Shown here: positions 1 through 7,357 of the stretch, piece after piece | Layout of the letters: the number at the start of each line of letters is the position of its first letter | Numbering within the stretch: position 1 is the first letter of the stretch | Origin: a virus | Length of the DNA stretch: 46,829 nt | Virus record (IMG/VR): IMGVR_UViG_3300017971_000391 | Span: 1 to 46,829 of that record | Strand: one strand, 5' to 3' | Notes under the pieces: generated by a model | The model's input: only the letters and a program-made list of their open reading frames with translations | The model's database searches: none | Told to the model about the DNA's origin: nothing | Translations under genes and position numbers: made by a program

Positions 1-228
1 CGTCACCCGATCATCTGGGTACCGAAACTCGACAGCCGTACGGATGGACCCGTGTACATGGTTGACCACAGCACGTTTTACCCCGTGTGCCTCAAGGGTG
101 ACTACCTGCGAGAATCGGAAGCCACGAAGGCCCCGAACCAGCACAACTTGTACCAGGTCTTCGTCGACCTTACGTACAACTACGTGTGCGTCGATCGGCG
201 ACGGAACGCAGTCCTGTCCACAGGATGA
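1..228 (+). CDS. Probable major capsid protein, 3' end (partial)
   Basis: An open frame enters from the window edge and ends at TGA 226-228, giving 75 residues of a C terminus. The text includes DHSTFYPVCLKGDYLRESE and ends in RRRNAVLST. The position is what one expects of the last part of a major capsid gene: a strong terminator follows at once, then decoration or fibre genes and the head-tail adaptors. The residue pattern is compatible with a capsid C-terminal strand region but carries no diagnostic motif. The name is therefore inferred from position more than sequence. It could also be another abundant head protein. Confidence 0.5.
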   Translation, partial: RHPIIWVPKLDSRTDGPVYMVDHSTFYPVCLKGDYLRESEATKAPNQHNLYQVFVDLTYNYVCVDRRRNAVLSTG

Positions 229-241
229 TCTTTGTGAGTTA

Positions 242-277
242 AGCCCCCCGGCGGTCAATGAGCCGCTGGGGGCTTTT
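242..277 (+). terminator. Rho-independent terminator after the capsid-end gene
   Basis: AGCCCCC-CGGC(GG) pairs with GCCG-CTGGGGGCT around a short TCAATGA-type loop, followed by a TTTT run. It starts 14 nt after the stop codon of the partial upstream gene. It would insulate the highly expressed capsid transcript from the fibre gene at 460. Confidence 0.85.
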
Positions 278-280
278 ATG

Positions 281-347
281 TGCGGCACCTGGTGGGGTGC
301 GAGGGCAATGTGCCAAAGTGTGAGTGGTTCGATTCCGCTCCCGCAGA
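281..347 (+). ncRNA. tRNA-like structure (degenerate, possibly Gly-GCC-like)
   Basis: Positions 323-339 form a textbook tRNA T arm: AGTGG, loop TTCGATT, CCGCT. The flanks TGCGG (281-285) and CCGCA (341-345) pair like an acceptor stem. A loop containing TGCCAA (311-316) resembles a Gly anticodon loop with U33 and GCC. The D and anticodon stems are weak, the variable loop is almost absent and the total length is about 10 nt short, so this is not a standard tRNA. It may be a decayed tRNA, a tRNA mimic or coincidence. The rest of the 229-459 gap holds the terminator upstream and nothing else I can recognise. Confidence 0.25.
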
Positions 348-459
348 CTTGTCCTCTCGGTGACCGAGGGGGTATTCCAGTAACCCACCCAAGGATTGGG
401 GTATCATTGGCCGGCGGGGGCGTTGGCGGAATCCTCTAGTATCACTGAAAGGTGAAACA

Positions 460-1317
460 ATGACCAACAAAGTACGTTACAATGGCGACAACAGCCGACG
501 TGGACTCAGCCCGGCCCTGTGGGGCGATCAAGCCAAAGTCGTGGCCGACCAAGACCTCGGCAAGTGCGTGTTCCAGTTTGAAGACTTCCGCGGCTGGTCG
601 ACCCATACGGTCAACACCAACGCCGTCATCCAGGGCAGCGCTGCTTCCTGGAAAGTTATCGCCTCTGATGGCGTTCTCATCAACCCGCCCGCGACCGTCG
701 ACCTCGCCACCGGTGAGAGTGGAGTGCTGACGATTTCTGGCGCTGATGCCGACAACGACGAGTTGTATCTCTGCAATCCGTACGAATGGCTGAAGCTCGA
801 CGACAGCGTTCCTAACCGAATCAAGTTGGAATGCCGCATGCGCAAAGACGTCCTGACCGACGCCACCTCCAGCTTCTCCTTCGGTCTCACGAAAGTGTCC
901 GACGCAGTGGCAGCGATGTTGACCGATGGCACTGGCGTGCTCGAAGCCAATGTGGACTTCGTGGGCTTCCAGCAGTTGACCGACGACGGCGACGCGATCG
1001 ACCTCGTGTACCAGGCCACCGGCCAGACGCTCAACACGTTGCTCGCGAATGCCGGCACGATGACCGCCAACACGTTCATCAAACTCGGCCTCGAGTACAA
1101 CCCGACGCCCGGCGATCTGAACTGCCTGAAGTTCTACATTGACGGCGTTCACGTCAACCGCGTTGCGAACACGGTCAGCGCTGCGGACATCGCCGCCGCC
1201 ACGTTCCCCGACGCCGTAGCCGTTGTCCCGGTCTTCGGGTTCATCATGAACGGTACCGGCGACGCTTCCTATCCGGCCTTGGATTGGATCGCCGCGGGAC
1301 AATGGTTCGAGAACTGA
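460..1317 (+). CDS. Virion fibre/decoration protein with lectin-like fold (paralogue of 1726-2844)
   Basis: A 285-residue, acidic, beta-rich protein with no signal peptide or membrane segment. The second half (about residues 95-285) reads as a concanavalin/LamG-like jelly roll: strands such as KLECRMRK and KLGLEYNP, and the hallmark FYIDGVHV hairpin near residue 225. The same strand order (FECRF, VGFKV, VDVYVNG, DYIK) is found in the C-terminal half of the 372-residue protein at 1726, so the two are paralogues. The start has AAAGGTGA a few bases upstream. It lies alone between two terminators, which fits an abundant late structural protein. Head fibre or decoration is inferred from its place after the capsid. 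Confidence 0.6.
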   Translation: MTNKVRYNGDNSRRGLSPALWGDQAKVVADQDLGKCVFQFEDFRGWSTHTVNTNAVIQGSAASWKVIASDGVLINPPATVDLATGESGVLTISGADADNDELYLCNPYEWLKLDDSVPNRIKLECRMRKDVLTDATSSFSFGLTKVSDAVAAMLTDGTGVLEANVDFVGFQQLTDDGDAIDLVYQATGQTLNTLLANAGTMTANTFIKLGLEYNPTPGDLNCLKFYIDGVHVNRVANTVSAADIAAATFPDAVAVVPVFGFIMNGTGDASYPALDWIAAGQWFEN

Positions 1318-1354
1318 GTCTGGTTTTCTGACTTACAACTACGACACCAACTAG

Positions 1355-1389
1355 CCCGGTCCTGGGTCCTCCGGGACCGGGTTTTTTTT
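1355..1389 (+). terminator. Rho-independent terminator after the first fibre gene
   Basis: CCCGGTCC pairs with GGACCGGG and is followed by eight T residues (1382-1389). It lies 37 nt after the TGA of the fibre gene. With the upstream terminator it brackets that gene as a single unit. Confidence 0.9.
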
Positions 1390-1404
1390 GGAGCACAAGC
1401 ACCA

Positions 1405-1629
1405 ATGGCAACGCCAATAGCATTACACGACGGGACTGGCATAATAGCCGAAGTACCCGGAAAAGGTATCGTCCTAGCAGCCGGCGATTCGGTTCCAGCA
1501 GACGCGTCTGTTGGGTATTCCCCTGGATGTTTGTTCATTCAGATGGATGGTACTTCGGTAAACACCGTACTGTACGCGAACATCGGTACAGTCACATCGT
1601 CGAACTTCGACGCGCTACAGGGCGATTGA
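1405..1629 (+). CDS. Small virion protein, head-fibre/decoration family
   Basis: A 74-residue protein whose pattern, a Gly-Tyr-Ser-Pro-Gly-Cys turn, then DGTSVNTVLYANIGTVTSS and a terminal NFDAL, matches a family of small structural proteins common next to phage capsid genes (typical form G-Y-x-x-G plus L-Y-x-N-x-G-T-x-T-S-x-x-F). There is a GGAG about 14 nt before ATG 1405, a little far for a strong site. It follows a terminator directly, so it is probably transcribed by read-through or from an unseen promoter. The exact role (head fibre, decoration or stabilisation) is inferred. Confidence 0.6.
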   Translation: MATPIALHDGTGIIAEVPGKGIVLAAGDSVPADASVGYSPGCLFIQMDGTSVNTVLYANIGTVTSSNFDALQGD

Positions 1630-1725
1630 TAGCCCGCACGTACGCTTTCTTGTCAGCAGGCTAGAGAGAGGCCGGGCATTCCGCCCGACAAGATCATCAC
1701 ACTCTGATGTAAAAAGGAAACTGTT

Positions 1726-2844
1726 ATGGGTTCTGCAAACATTCTCCGATTACTCGAAGCCGCCCTGAACGGTGGAGCCGAATCGCTTGACCTCGTGTCC
1801 GGCGATGTTCTGAAGGTTCTCCCAGAGACAGACGACACTGGTTCGATCAATATAGGCGACGGCACAAACGATATGGACGTCAAGGTATTCCTTGGGTCCT
1901 CGGATGAGTTCATCCTGTTCGACGTCGGCAACAGCCGAATCGACGAAGGCGCGGACGGCAAAGGCGTGGACCACAGGTTCTTCGGCGAGACCGCTTCGAG
2001 CGTCATGACATGGGACCAGTCCGCCGATCAGTTGGTGTTCGATAATGCCGACATCCAGTTGGGCGACAACGACCAGCTTCGGCTTGGCGACGCCACCAGT
2101 GGTGACTTGGCACTCACTTGGAACGGCACGTTCCTTCAATGTGGTCCGGCCACCGGCATGTGGGTTGGTGCTCCGAGTCCCGCTGACCCGAACTACCATG
2201 CCACCGCGTATGATTTCTATGATCACTTCACCATGGCTCCGAGCGTTGGCGCGACTGGCGTGTGGCTCGAGACCAAGGTCGACGCCGACACTGACGGTGG
2301 GGAAACCTACACGCTGGCCGACGACGGTGTTGGCGGATTGTGGGAGATCGTTACGAACGACGCCGACAACGACAGCGAGGCTTTCCAGGCCAACGGCGAG
2401 ATGTTTAAGCCCGCCGCGGGCAAGACCATCTGGTTCGAGTGTCGGTTCAAAGTGGACGACGCTGGTCTCTGTGAATACTGCATCGGCCTGGCCGAAGCGG
2501 TTGCCGGCGACGGTATCGACTCCCCGGATGACTGCCTGTGCTTCGTGAACCAGGATGGTACGAGTGACGAGACGATCAAGTTCGTTGGGGACAAGGCCAC
2601 GGCCCAGGACCTGAACGACACGAGCGTAACGCTTGTGGATGACACGTTCGTCACGGTTGGGTTCAAGGTCAATGGCGTGACCAGCGTTGACGTCTATGTC
2701 AACGGTACGCTCATCGCCGCAGCCGCAGTTTTGACCGCGAACATTCCGGTTGAAGCGTTGTCCCCGATCGTCTCCATCCGAAACGCGAGCGCCGCTGTTT
2801 CGACGCTGACCATCGACTACATCAAGTGTGTTCAGTTGGTGTGA
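1726..2844 (+). CDS. Virion fibre protein with beta-repeat stalk and lectin-like head
   Basis: A 372-residue protein in two parts. Residues about 35-145 form short beta repeats of the type INIGDGTNDMDVKVFLGS and ADIQLGDNDQLRLGD, typical of phage fibre stalks. Residues about 160-372 (from FYDHF) form a concanavalin-like jelly roll ending VDVYVNG...TIDYIK, paralogous to the C-terminal half of the protein at 460. AAAGGAAA before ATG 1726 is the ribosome site. The short leader 1630-1725 holds only a small CGGGC/GCCCG hairpin. The domain order (stalk then lectin-like head) suggests a surface-exposed or carbohydrate-binding protein; receptor binding is not proven. Confidence 0.6.
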   Translation: MGSANILRLLEAALNGGAESLDLVSGDVLKVLPETDDTGSINIGDGTNDMDVKVFLGSSDEFILFDVGNSRIDEGADGKGVDHRFFGETASSVMTWDQSADQLVFDNADIQLGDNDQLRLGDATSGDLALTWNGTFLQCGPATGMWVGAPSPADPNYHATAYDFYDHFTMAPSVGATGVWLETKVDADTDGGETYTLADDGVGGLWEIVTNDADNDSEAFQANGEMFKPAAGKTIWFECRFKVDDAGLCEYCIGLAEAVAGDGIDSPDDCLCFVNQDGTSDETIKFVGDKATAQDLNDTSVTLVDDTFVTVGFKVNGVTSVDVYVNGTLIAAAAVLTANIPVEALSPIVSIRNASAAVSTLTIDYIKCVQLV

Positions 2845-2852
2845 TGATTTGT

Positions 2853-2896
2853 ACGATGCCCCTGCCCAAGGTAGCGGCAGGGGCGTCGTTTTTTTG
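2853..2896 (+). terminator. Strong rho-independent terminator after second fibre gene
   Basis: A 14-bp stem, ACGATGCCCCTGCC against GGCAGGGGCGTCGT with one G-T pair, encloses a nine-base loop and runs into a T-rich tail ending at about 2895. It begins nine bases after the TGA of the 372-residue fibre gene. Confidence 0.9.
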
Positions 2897-2920
2897 ACGA
2901 CATCTAGCAAAGGAATGAAA

Positions 2921-3346
2921 ATGTTGACGGACCTTGATCGACCATTACCCGAAGATCACGAAGCCCTACTCAAGACAGCCCTCAAGCTGGAACCCGATCA
3001 CCTACTACCACACGAAGTGGTGGAGTTGTATTGGGACGCCACGCGCACCGCGCGCAGCATGTGCTGCAACATCGGTGTTGAAACGCTGGTAACAATCTGC
3101 TTGCTCGCCAACAGGGCCACGCCTGCTGCCCCTGTCTCTTTCCTGGACATCTGCAAAGACGTCAAGGTCGGGTCGAGGGTACTGGCGCGGTTCCGTGGAG
3201 AGTGGAGATGGGGAGAGTACTTCGGGAACTTCAGCAAGCGCATCCAGGTCCAGATTGATGACGACACGGCCGAGGTTCGGGAGTTCGCTCCCACCTCGGT
3301 GCGTTTGCCCTCCAGAGCAGAATTGAAGATGATCGGGGAAGTGTGA
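2921..3346 (+). CDS. Small virion-associated protein with SH3/Tudor-like barrel
   Basis: The chosen start is ATG 2921, six bases after AAAGGA; ATG 2915 is also in frame but too close to that site, and the frame is open further upstream through the terminator, which is not coding. The product is about 141 residues. The N-terminal half is helical. The C-terminal half, from about residue 80 (VGSRVLARFRGEW, then VQIDDDTAEVREF), reads as a small SH3/Tudor-like beta barrel seen in phage structural accessory proteins. The stop codon overlaps the next ATG (TGATG at 3344-3348), so the two are translationally coupled. Function is unknown. Confidence 0.55.
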   Translation: MLTDLDRPLPEDHEALLKTALKLEPDHLLPHEVVELYWDATRTARSMCCNIGVETLVTICLLANRATPAAPVSFLDICKDVKVGSRVLARFRGEWRWGEYFGNFSKRIQVQIDDDTAEVREFAPTSVRLPSRAELKMIGEV

Positions 3347-3789
3347 TGTCCTATAGGCTGCAGTGTTACGCCGAATTCAGCGGGCGGTTCAACAACGACT
3401 CTGTCAAAGGCGGAGACCGTGGTAAGCCGGCGCAGTTGACCGTCACTGGCGACGAGTACAAGTTCAGAGACGTAGTGGCTGCTAACACCAACACGCTCGT
3501 CTATAACGACAACCTTGGTGGGTTTGTGTTCCTTTGGATACAAACAAACAGGGTTGTGACCATCGAGTTGACTACAAGCGGCACCAACACCGAGGCGCTC
3601 AAGGTCGAACTACCTGGTGGACTTGCCGGCACAGATGGTGTGCTCCAATTCGGCGTACCGTTCATTCTTGGCAGCGATGACACGTACGATGCAGATGCCG
3701 CCGCCGCACGGATCGCCACCATCCGCATTTACAATGAGGACACGACCAGCGGCAACGACGCGATCGTCAAGTGCCACGTAATCAACTGA
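3346..3789 (+). CDS. Hypothetical virion protein
   Basis: ATG 3346 shares its A with the upstream TGA; GGGGA about eight bases upstream acts as the ribosome site. GTG 3343 is a possible but worse start. The 147-residue product is beta-rich and acidic, without membrane segments or cysteine motifs (core phrases TIELTTSGTNTEALKVELPGG and IATIRIYNED). It sits directly before the head-tail adaptor pair, so a head-completion, neck or decoration role is plausible. I do not recognise the family. Confidence 0.5.
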   Translation: MSYRLQCYAEFSGRFNNDSVKGGDRGKPAQLTVTGDEYKFRDVVAANTNTLVYNDNLGGFVFLWIQTNRVVTIELTTSGTNTEALKVELPGGLAGTDGVLQFGVPFILGSDDTYDADAAAARIATIRIYNEDTTSGNDAIVKCHVIN

Positions 3790-3799
3790 GAGGCGCACG

Positions 3800-4519
3800 A
3801 TGGCTGAGTCCACATTATCCCTCACGTATTCTGACGTTCAGTATGAGGTCGGGAAGTTCCTTGGTTGGGACCGAACGGCCGCAAGCTGGACGGCGACGCA
3901 GAACACAGACTTCACTTACGTTTTGAAGCGAGGTCTTCGTCTATTCTATTTCCCGCCCTCGCAGGAACAAGACAAGCCGTACCACGAGTGGTCGTTCCTT
4001 CGCAAGTATGCGAACGTCACCTTGGTAGATGGCAACTCCAGTTACACCCTCGCAGACGACTGCGGCGGGACGGTGCTCGACTTCAGCGCCACCTACGCCG
4101 CTGGATCTGGTCGCCCGCGCCTACGGTCAATCCCCGAGTCCGAACTGCGAGCGCTTCAGTCGTACTCGAACCAAACGAAGAAGTGGCCACTGTACTACGC
4201 AGTTCGCAACCAGGCGATCGCGAACACCGGCCAGCGCTACGAGATGCTTGTCTACCCAACACCTGGCGCGACCCAGGTCAATGCAACCATATCGTATTCG
4301 TACGTCTACGTTCCCAACGTCATGGCGACAGACGCTGTCTACCCAGACGGCGGCGGCATGTACTCCGAGGTCTTACTGTCTGCAATCCTTGCCGCGGCCG
4401 AAGCATCGATCGACGATGACCCCATGGGCAAACACATGGAGCGCTTTGGTCTGCTCATCACAGCAGCCGTGCGTGACGACAAGAATAAGAAGCTGACAGG
4501 CACGGGAGCGAACCTATGA
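3800..4519 (+). CDS. Head-tail adaptor / tail tubular A-like protein, copy 1
   Basis: A 239-residue protein. Its landmarks recur in the next gene: an N-terminal helix then a FPPS/FPPI turn, HEWSFLR, a YTLADD/YDLPRD strand, a VYPTPGAT/LHPTPDST strand, and a C-terminal helix LLSAILAAAE / LASVMSAAE. Such all-helical plus beta-sandwich proteins of this length, placed before the nozzle-like gene, fit the adaptor/gatekeeper (tail tubular protein A) class of podoviruses. A GAGGCGCACG site precedes ATG 3800. The last four bases overlap the start of copy 2 (ATGA). The assignment is by order and pattern, not by a specific motif. Confidence 0.6.
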   Translation: MAESTLSLTYSDVQYEVGKFLGWDRTAASWTATQNTDFTYVLKRGLRLFYFPPSQEQDKPYHEWSFLRKYANVTLVDGNSSYTLADDCGGTVLDFSATYAAGSGRPRLRSIPESELRALQSYSNQTKKWPLYYAVRNQAIANTGQRYEMLVYPTPGATQVNATISYSYVYVPNVMATDAVYPDGGGMYSEVLLSAILAAAEASIDDDPMGKHMERFGLLITAAVRDDKNKKLTGTGANL

Positions 4520-5352
4520 ACTGGCCAATTGAGAACCGAGCAGAAGACAACCAGGTCGATTACTTCTACCTGCGACGCAGGGTTGCGAAGTACCTTCATG
4601 GCAACTACGACATCGCCACGATGGATGACGAGCAGCAGGAAGAGATAAAGGAAGTCATCAACCTCGGATACATGCAGTATTGCTTCCCGCCGATCCTCCC
4701 GCCCGAGGTTGCCGCTGGGACGTCGTACGCGCACGAGTGGTCGTTCATGCGGCCCAAGTGGGAATTCGAGACAGTTGCCGATCAGCGACGGTATGATCTA
4801 CCGCGTGACTGGGAGCGACCCATTGGTGACCTGTGCTACGTGAACACCAACTCGAATCAGTATGTGCCGATCAAGTTCACGTCGGCCTCGCGTCTGCGAT
4901 CGATCGAATACCAAACTGACTACAGCACCTACCCCGAGTGGGCAGCCCTTGAGATCATCGAGAGCGTTGGTGCTGAGCCACAGACACAGGTCCTGGTGCT
5001 ACACCCGACACCTGACTCGACGTATCAACTGGCCATCCAGTATCAGTCGCACTCAAAGAGACTGACCGAAGACGAGCCGTACCCAGTTGGTGGGCAGTTA
5101 CACGGGCCGGGCATCCTGGCCAGCGTGATGTCCGCAGCCGAGCACCACAAGAACAACGCGCACGGGCACCTGCACGATGCCTTCATTCGCGTTCTTGCAT
5201 CGAACGTGGTGCGTGACCAAGAGCGTGGAGCCACGCTGCTCGGTTACAATGGCAACCACCAGGATGAGATCTGGGGGCGCGGCCAGCTTCGCCAAAAGGG
5301 CGGGCTCTACTATAATGATGTGACCTATAATGGAAGTACATATTCCGGGTGA
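4516..5352 (+). CDS. Head-tail adaptor / tail tubular A-like protein, copy 2
   Basis: A 278-residue product starting within the stop of copy 1. It is a diverged tandem duplicate: shared landmarks are FPP, AHEWSFMRPKW, QRRYDLPRDW, VLHPTPDSTYQ and EPYPVGGQLHGPGI. It is 39 residues longer, mainly a C-terminal Gly/Tyr/Asn-rich tail (GLYYNDVTYNG) that could be an extended contact arm. Two adjacent non-identical adaptors suggest two different rings, or a ring plus gatekeeper, at the portal-tail joint. An HNH gene follows four bases after the stop. Confidence 0.6.
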   Translation: MNWPIENRAEDNQVDYFYLRRRVAKYLHGNYDIATMDDEQQEEIKEVINLGYMQYCFPPILPPEVAAGTSYAHEWSFMRPKWEFETVADQRRYDLPRDWERPIGDLCYVNTNSNQYVPIKFTSASRLRSIEYQTDYSTYPEWAALEIIESVGAEPQTQVLVLHPTPDSTYQLAIQYQSHSKRLTEDEPYPVGGQLHGPGILASVMSAAEHHKNNAHGHLHDAFIRVLASNVVRDQERGATLLGYNGNHQDEIWGRGQLRQKGGLYYNDVTYNGSTYSG

Positions 5353-5355
5353 TCA

Positions 5356-5769
5356 ATGATTGAATGCAAGCGATGTCACGAAGACAAATGCGAAGATATG
5401 TTTCCAAAGTGCGCTCGAAAGAGCAACGGACGACAAAGCTGGTGCAAGGCGTGTAACTCTGAGTACGGCTCGAAAAAACGTTCCGAAAACTGGGAAGACA
5501 ACTACTTCAAGCGCTTGTGGAAGGTCTATGGATTAACCAAAGAGGCATTCAGCGAACTTTTAAGTGCCTGTGACGGCTTGTGCCAATGCTGCGGAATTGA
5601 GATGGAACGACGTGTGTCTGCAAGCAAATCTTCAAGCACATTGTGTGTTGATCATGATCATATTACTGGTGATGTGCGCGGTCTTTTGTGCAGGAATTGT
5701 AACATGGCATTAGGGTGTATCGGACACGATCCTAACGTCGCCAAAAACATGGCCAACTATCTCTCTTGA
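5356..5769 (+). CDS. Free-standing HNH endonuclease, endonuclease VII family
   Basis: A 137-residue protein. The C-terminal half has the endonuclease VII (ββα-metal) signature: zinc pairs CQCC near residues 78-81 and CRNC near 113-116, and the catalytic core CVDHDHITGDVRGLLC around 98-113. The N-terminal 35 residues add another CxxC...CxxC zinc site (C4, C7, C30, C33). It sits alone between two tail genes and its DNA looks more AT-rich than its neighbours, both typical of a free-standing homing-type endonuclease rather than a structural gene. A resolvase role like T4 gp49 is possible but less likely from its location. Confidence 0.85.
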   Translation: MIECKRCHEDKCEDMFPKCARKSNGRQSWCKACNSEYGSKKRSENWEDNYFKRLWKVYGLTKEAFSELLSACDGLCQCCGIEMERRVSASKSSSTLCVDHDHITGDVRGLLCRNCNMALGCIGHDPNVAKNMANYLS

Positions 5770-5784
5770 TGATCGGAACACAAC

Positions 5785-7356
5785 ATGGCCAGGAAGCTCC
5801 AACCTGTCAATGCATCCTTCCCAATGGGCGGGATGGATGTTAGGTCTCAGAAAATTGCACAGCCGAATGCAACCTCACCTGACCTGCAGAACGTTCGATC
5901 ATACGATACCATCGAAGACAGGTCCCGCGGTGGGCAACGCCCAGGGCTGACAAAGTACACGGCTAACGCCGCCGTGGCCAATACACGCATCCAGGATATC
6001 GGCTACACGGTGTTCGTGAACAACACCGCTCCAACTGCGACCTCCATAGGCGTCCGAAACACCGTCTTAACGGCCGTGTGCGACGGGAACGTCTACACAT
6101 TCAATACGAGCGGCTTCACACTCGCCACTGGCGGATCAGGCGCATTGTCGAACGCCGCTCCCTGCGTCTTTTCCAGCGACGCGTTCGGGGTCACCTACTA
6201 CGCAGATGGTGTGAACCAGGTCAAGTTCACGGCGGACAACACGACCGTCAACACATGGTCGACAACCGCTGGTGACTTCCCCACCGGTGGGGTTGGGATT
6301 ATGCCGCGCCTGATCGCCTCCTGGCGCGGGCGCATTGTGCTGTCCGGCCTGCGAACGGATCCCCACAATTGGTTCATGTCCAAGCTCGGCGATCCGTTGG
6401 ATTGGGACTACGCTCCTGTCGCTGTCACCGAGGTTCAGGCCGCACAGGGCGGCGTTGGATACGTGGGTAAGCTAGGAGACGTCATCAACTCCCTGGTGCC
6501 GTATAACGACGATGTGCTCGTTGTGGGCTGTGACAAGTCTATCTGGCAGATGGCCGGCGACCCGATGGCTGGAGGCAAGCTCGACCTCATAACCGACAAG
6601 ATCGGCATGGCGTGGGGGCGTCCGTTCTGCCGCGATCAGCGAGGCACAATGTTCTTTTTCAGCACCGGCGCGCGCATCTATCAGATGCAATGGGGTGGCA
6701 AGCCCGAAGAGATCTCCGAGGGAATCAACCCAGAGATCAAGGCCACCGATCTGAACACCAGTATTGTGCGCATGGTGCACGATGATGACCGCGATGGCTT
6801 CCATGTGTTCATCACGCCGCTCACCGCTGGGGCAGCCGAGCACTGGTTCTACGACCAGCGGTCCAACGGTTGGTTTAAGGACGTCTACGCCTCCAACGAC
6901 TTCAACCCAGTGTCGTGCCTACGGTACCTGGGTGACAACGAACGCTTCACACTGATCGGCGGCGAGGATGGATACGTCCGGTACACAGACGACACTGCCT
7001 ACACAGACGACGGCACCAACACGACTAGCTACGTGGTCCTTGGCCCGTTCATGTCTGATGGTGCACACTACCCGCACCTGATCACCGAGATCCAAGGTAT
7101 CCTCGACTCGAGCAGCACCGGCATATTGTACGAGATCCTGTCTGGCGACTCGCCCGACGCAGCGCTGGCATCCGCCGCCTCGCCGTTCGTTGGGGAGGGC
7201 ACGCTCGGTGCCGGCCGCAGTCTGTCGTTCCAACCGCGCGAGCGATCGTTCTACACTTACATCAAGGTCGGGCTCAAAGTGAACACGGCATGGGCAATGG
7301 AAGAAGTCAGAGCCAGGATGTCTGTGATCACCAGTTCAAGAGGAAGGTCTCTCTGA
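5785..7356 (+). CDS. Tail nozzle-like protein (tail tubular B class, beta-propeller)
   Basis: A 523-residue, all-beta protein. The N terminus (MDVRSQK...SPDLQNVRSYD...RPGLTKY) and the middle (IVLSGLRTDPHNW, GDPLDWDY, DDVLVVGCDKSIWQMAGDP, then GMAWGRPFCRDQRGTMFF) repeat short blade-like units as in the beta-propeller nozzle proteins at the end of short phage tails. It follows the adaptor pair (with the HNH gene between) and precedes the fibre by one base, which is the usual order adaptor-nozzle-fibre. I rate the family strongly from pattern and order, but no search was run. Confidence 0.7.
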   Translation: MARKLQPVNASFPMGGMDVRSQKIAQPNATSPDLQNVRSYDTIEDRSRGGQRPGLTKYTANAAVANTRIQDIGYTVFVNNTAPTATSIGVRNTVLTAVCDGNVYTFNTSGFTLATGGSGALSNAAPCVFSSDAFGVTYYADGVNQVKFTADNTTVNTWSTTAGDFPTGGVGIMPRLIASWRGRIVLSGLRTDPHNWFMSKLGDPLDWDYAPVAVTEVQAAQGGVGYVGKLGDVINSLVPYNDDVLVVGCDKSIWQMAGDPMAGGKLDLITDKIGMAWGRPFCRDQRGTMFFFSTGARIYQMQWGGKPEEISEGINPEIKATDLNTSIVRMVHDDDRDGFHVFITPLTAGAAEHWFYDQRSNGWFKDVYASNDFNPVSCLRYLGDNERFTLIGGEDGYVRYTDDTAYTDDGTNTTSYVVLGPFMSDGAHYPHLITEIQGILDSSSTGILYEILSGDSPDAALASAASPFVGEGTLGAGRSLSFQPRERSFYTYIKVGLKVNTAWAMEEVRARMSVITSSRGRSL

Positions 7357-7357
7357 G

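Noticed and set aside
1750-2910. 386-residue open frame on the minus strand
   Set aside because: It mirrors the fibre gene on the plus strand, crosses its terminator, and its text is Val/Arg/Gly-rich with no domain pattern. It is a GC-rich codon shadow.
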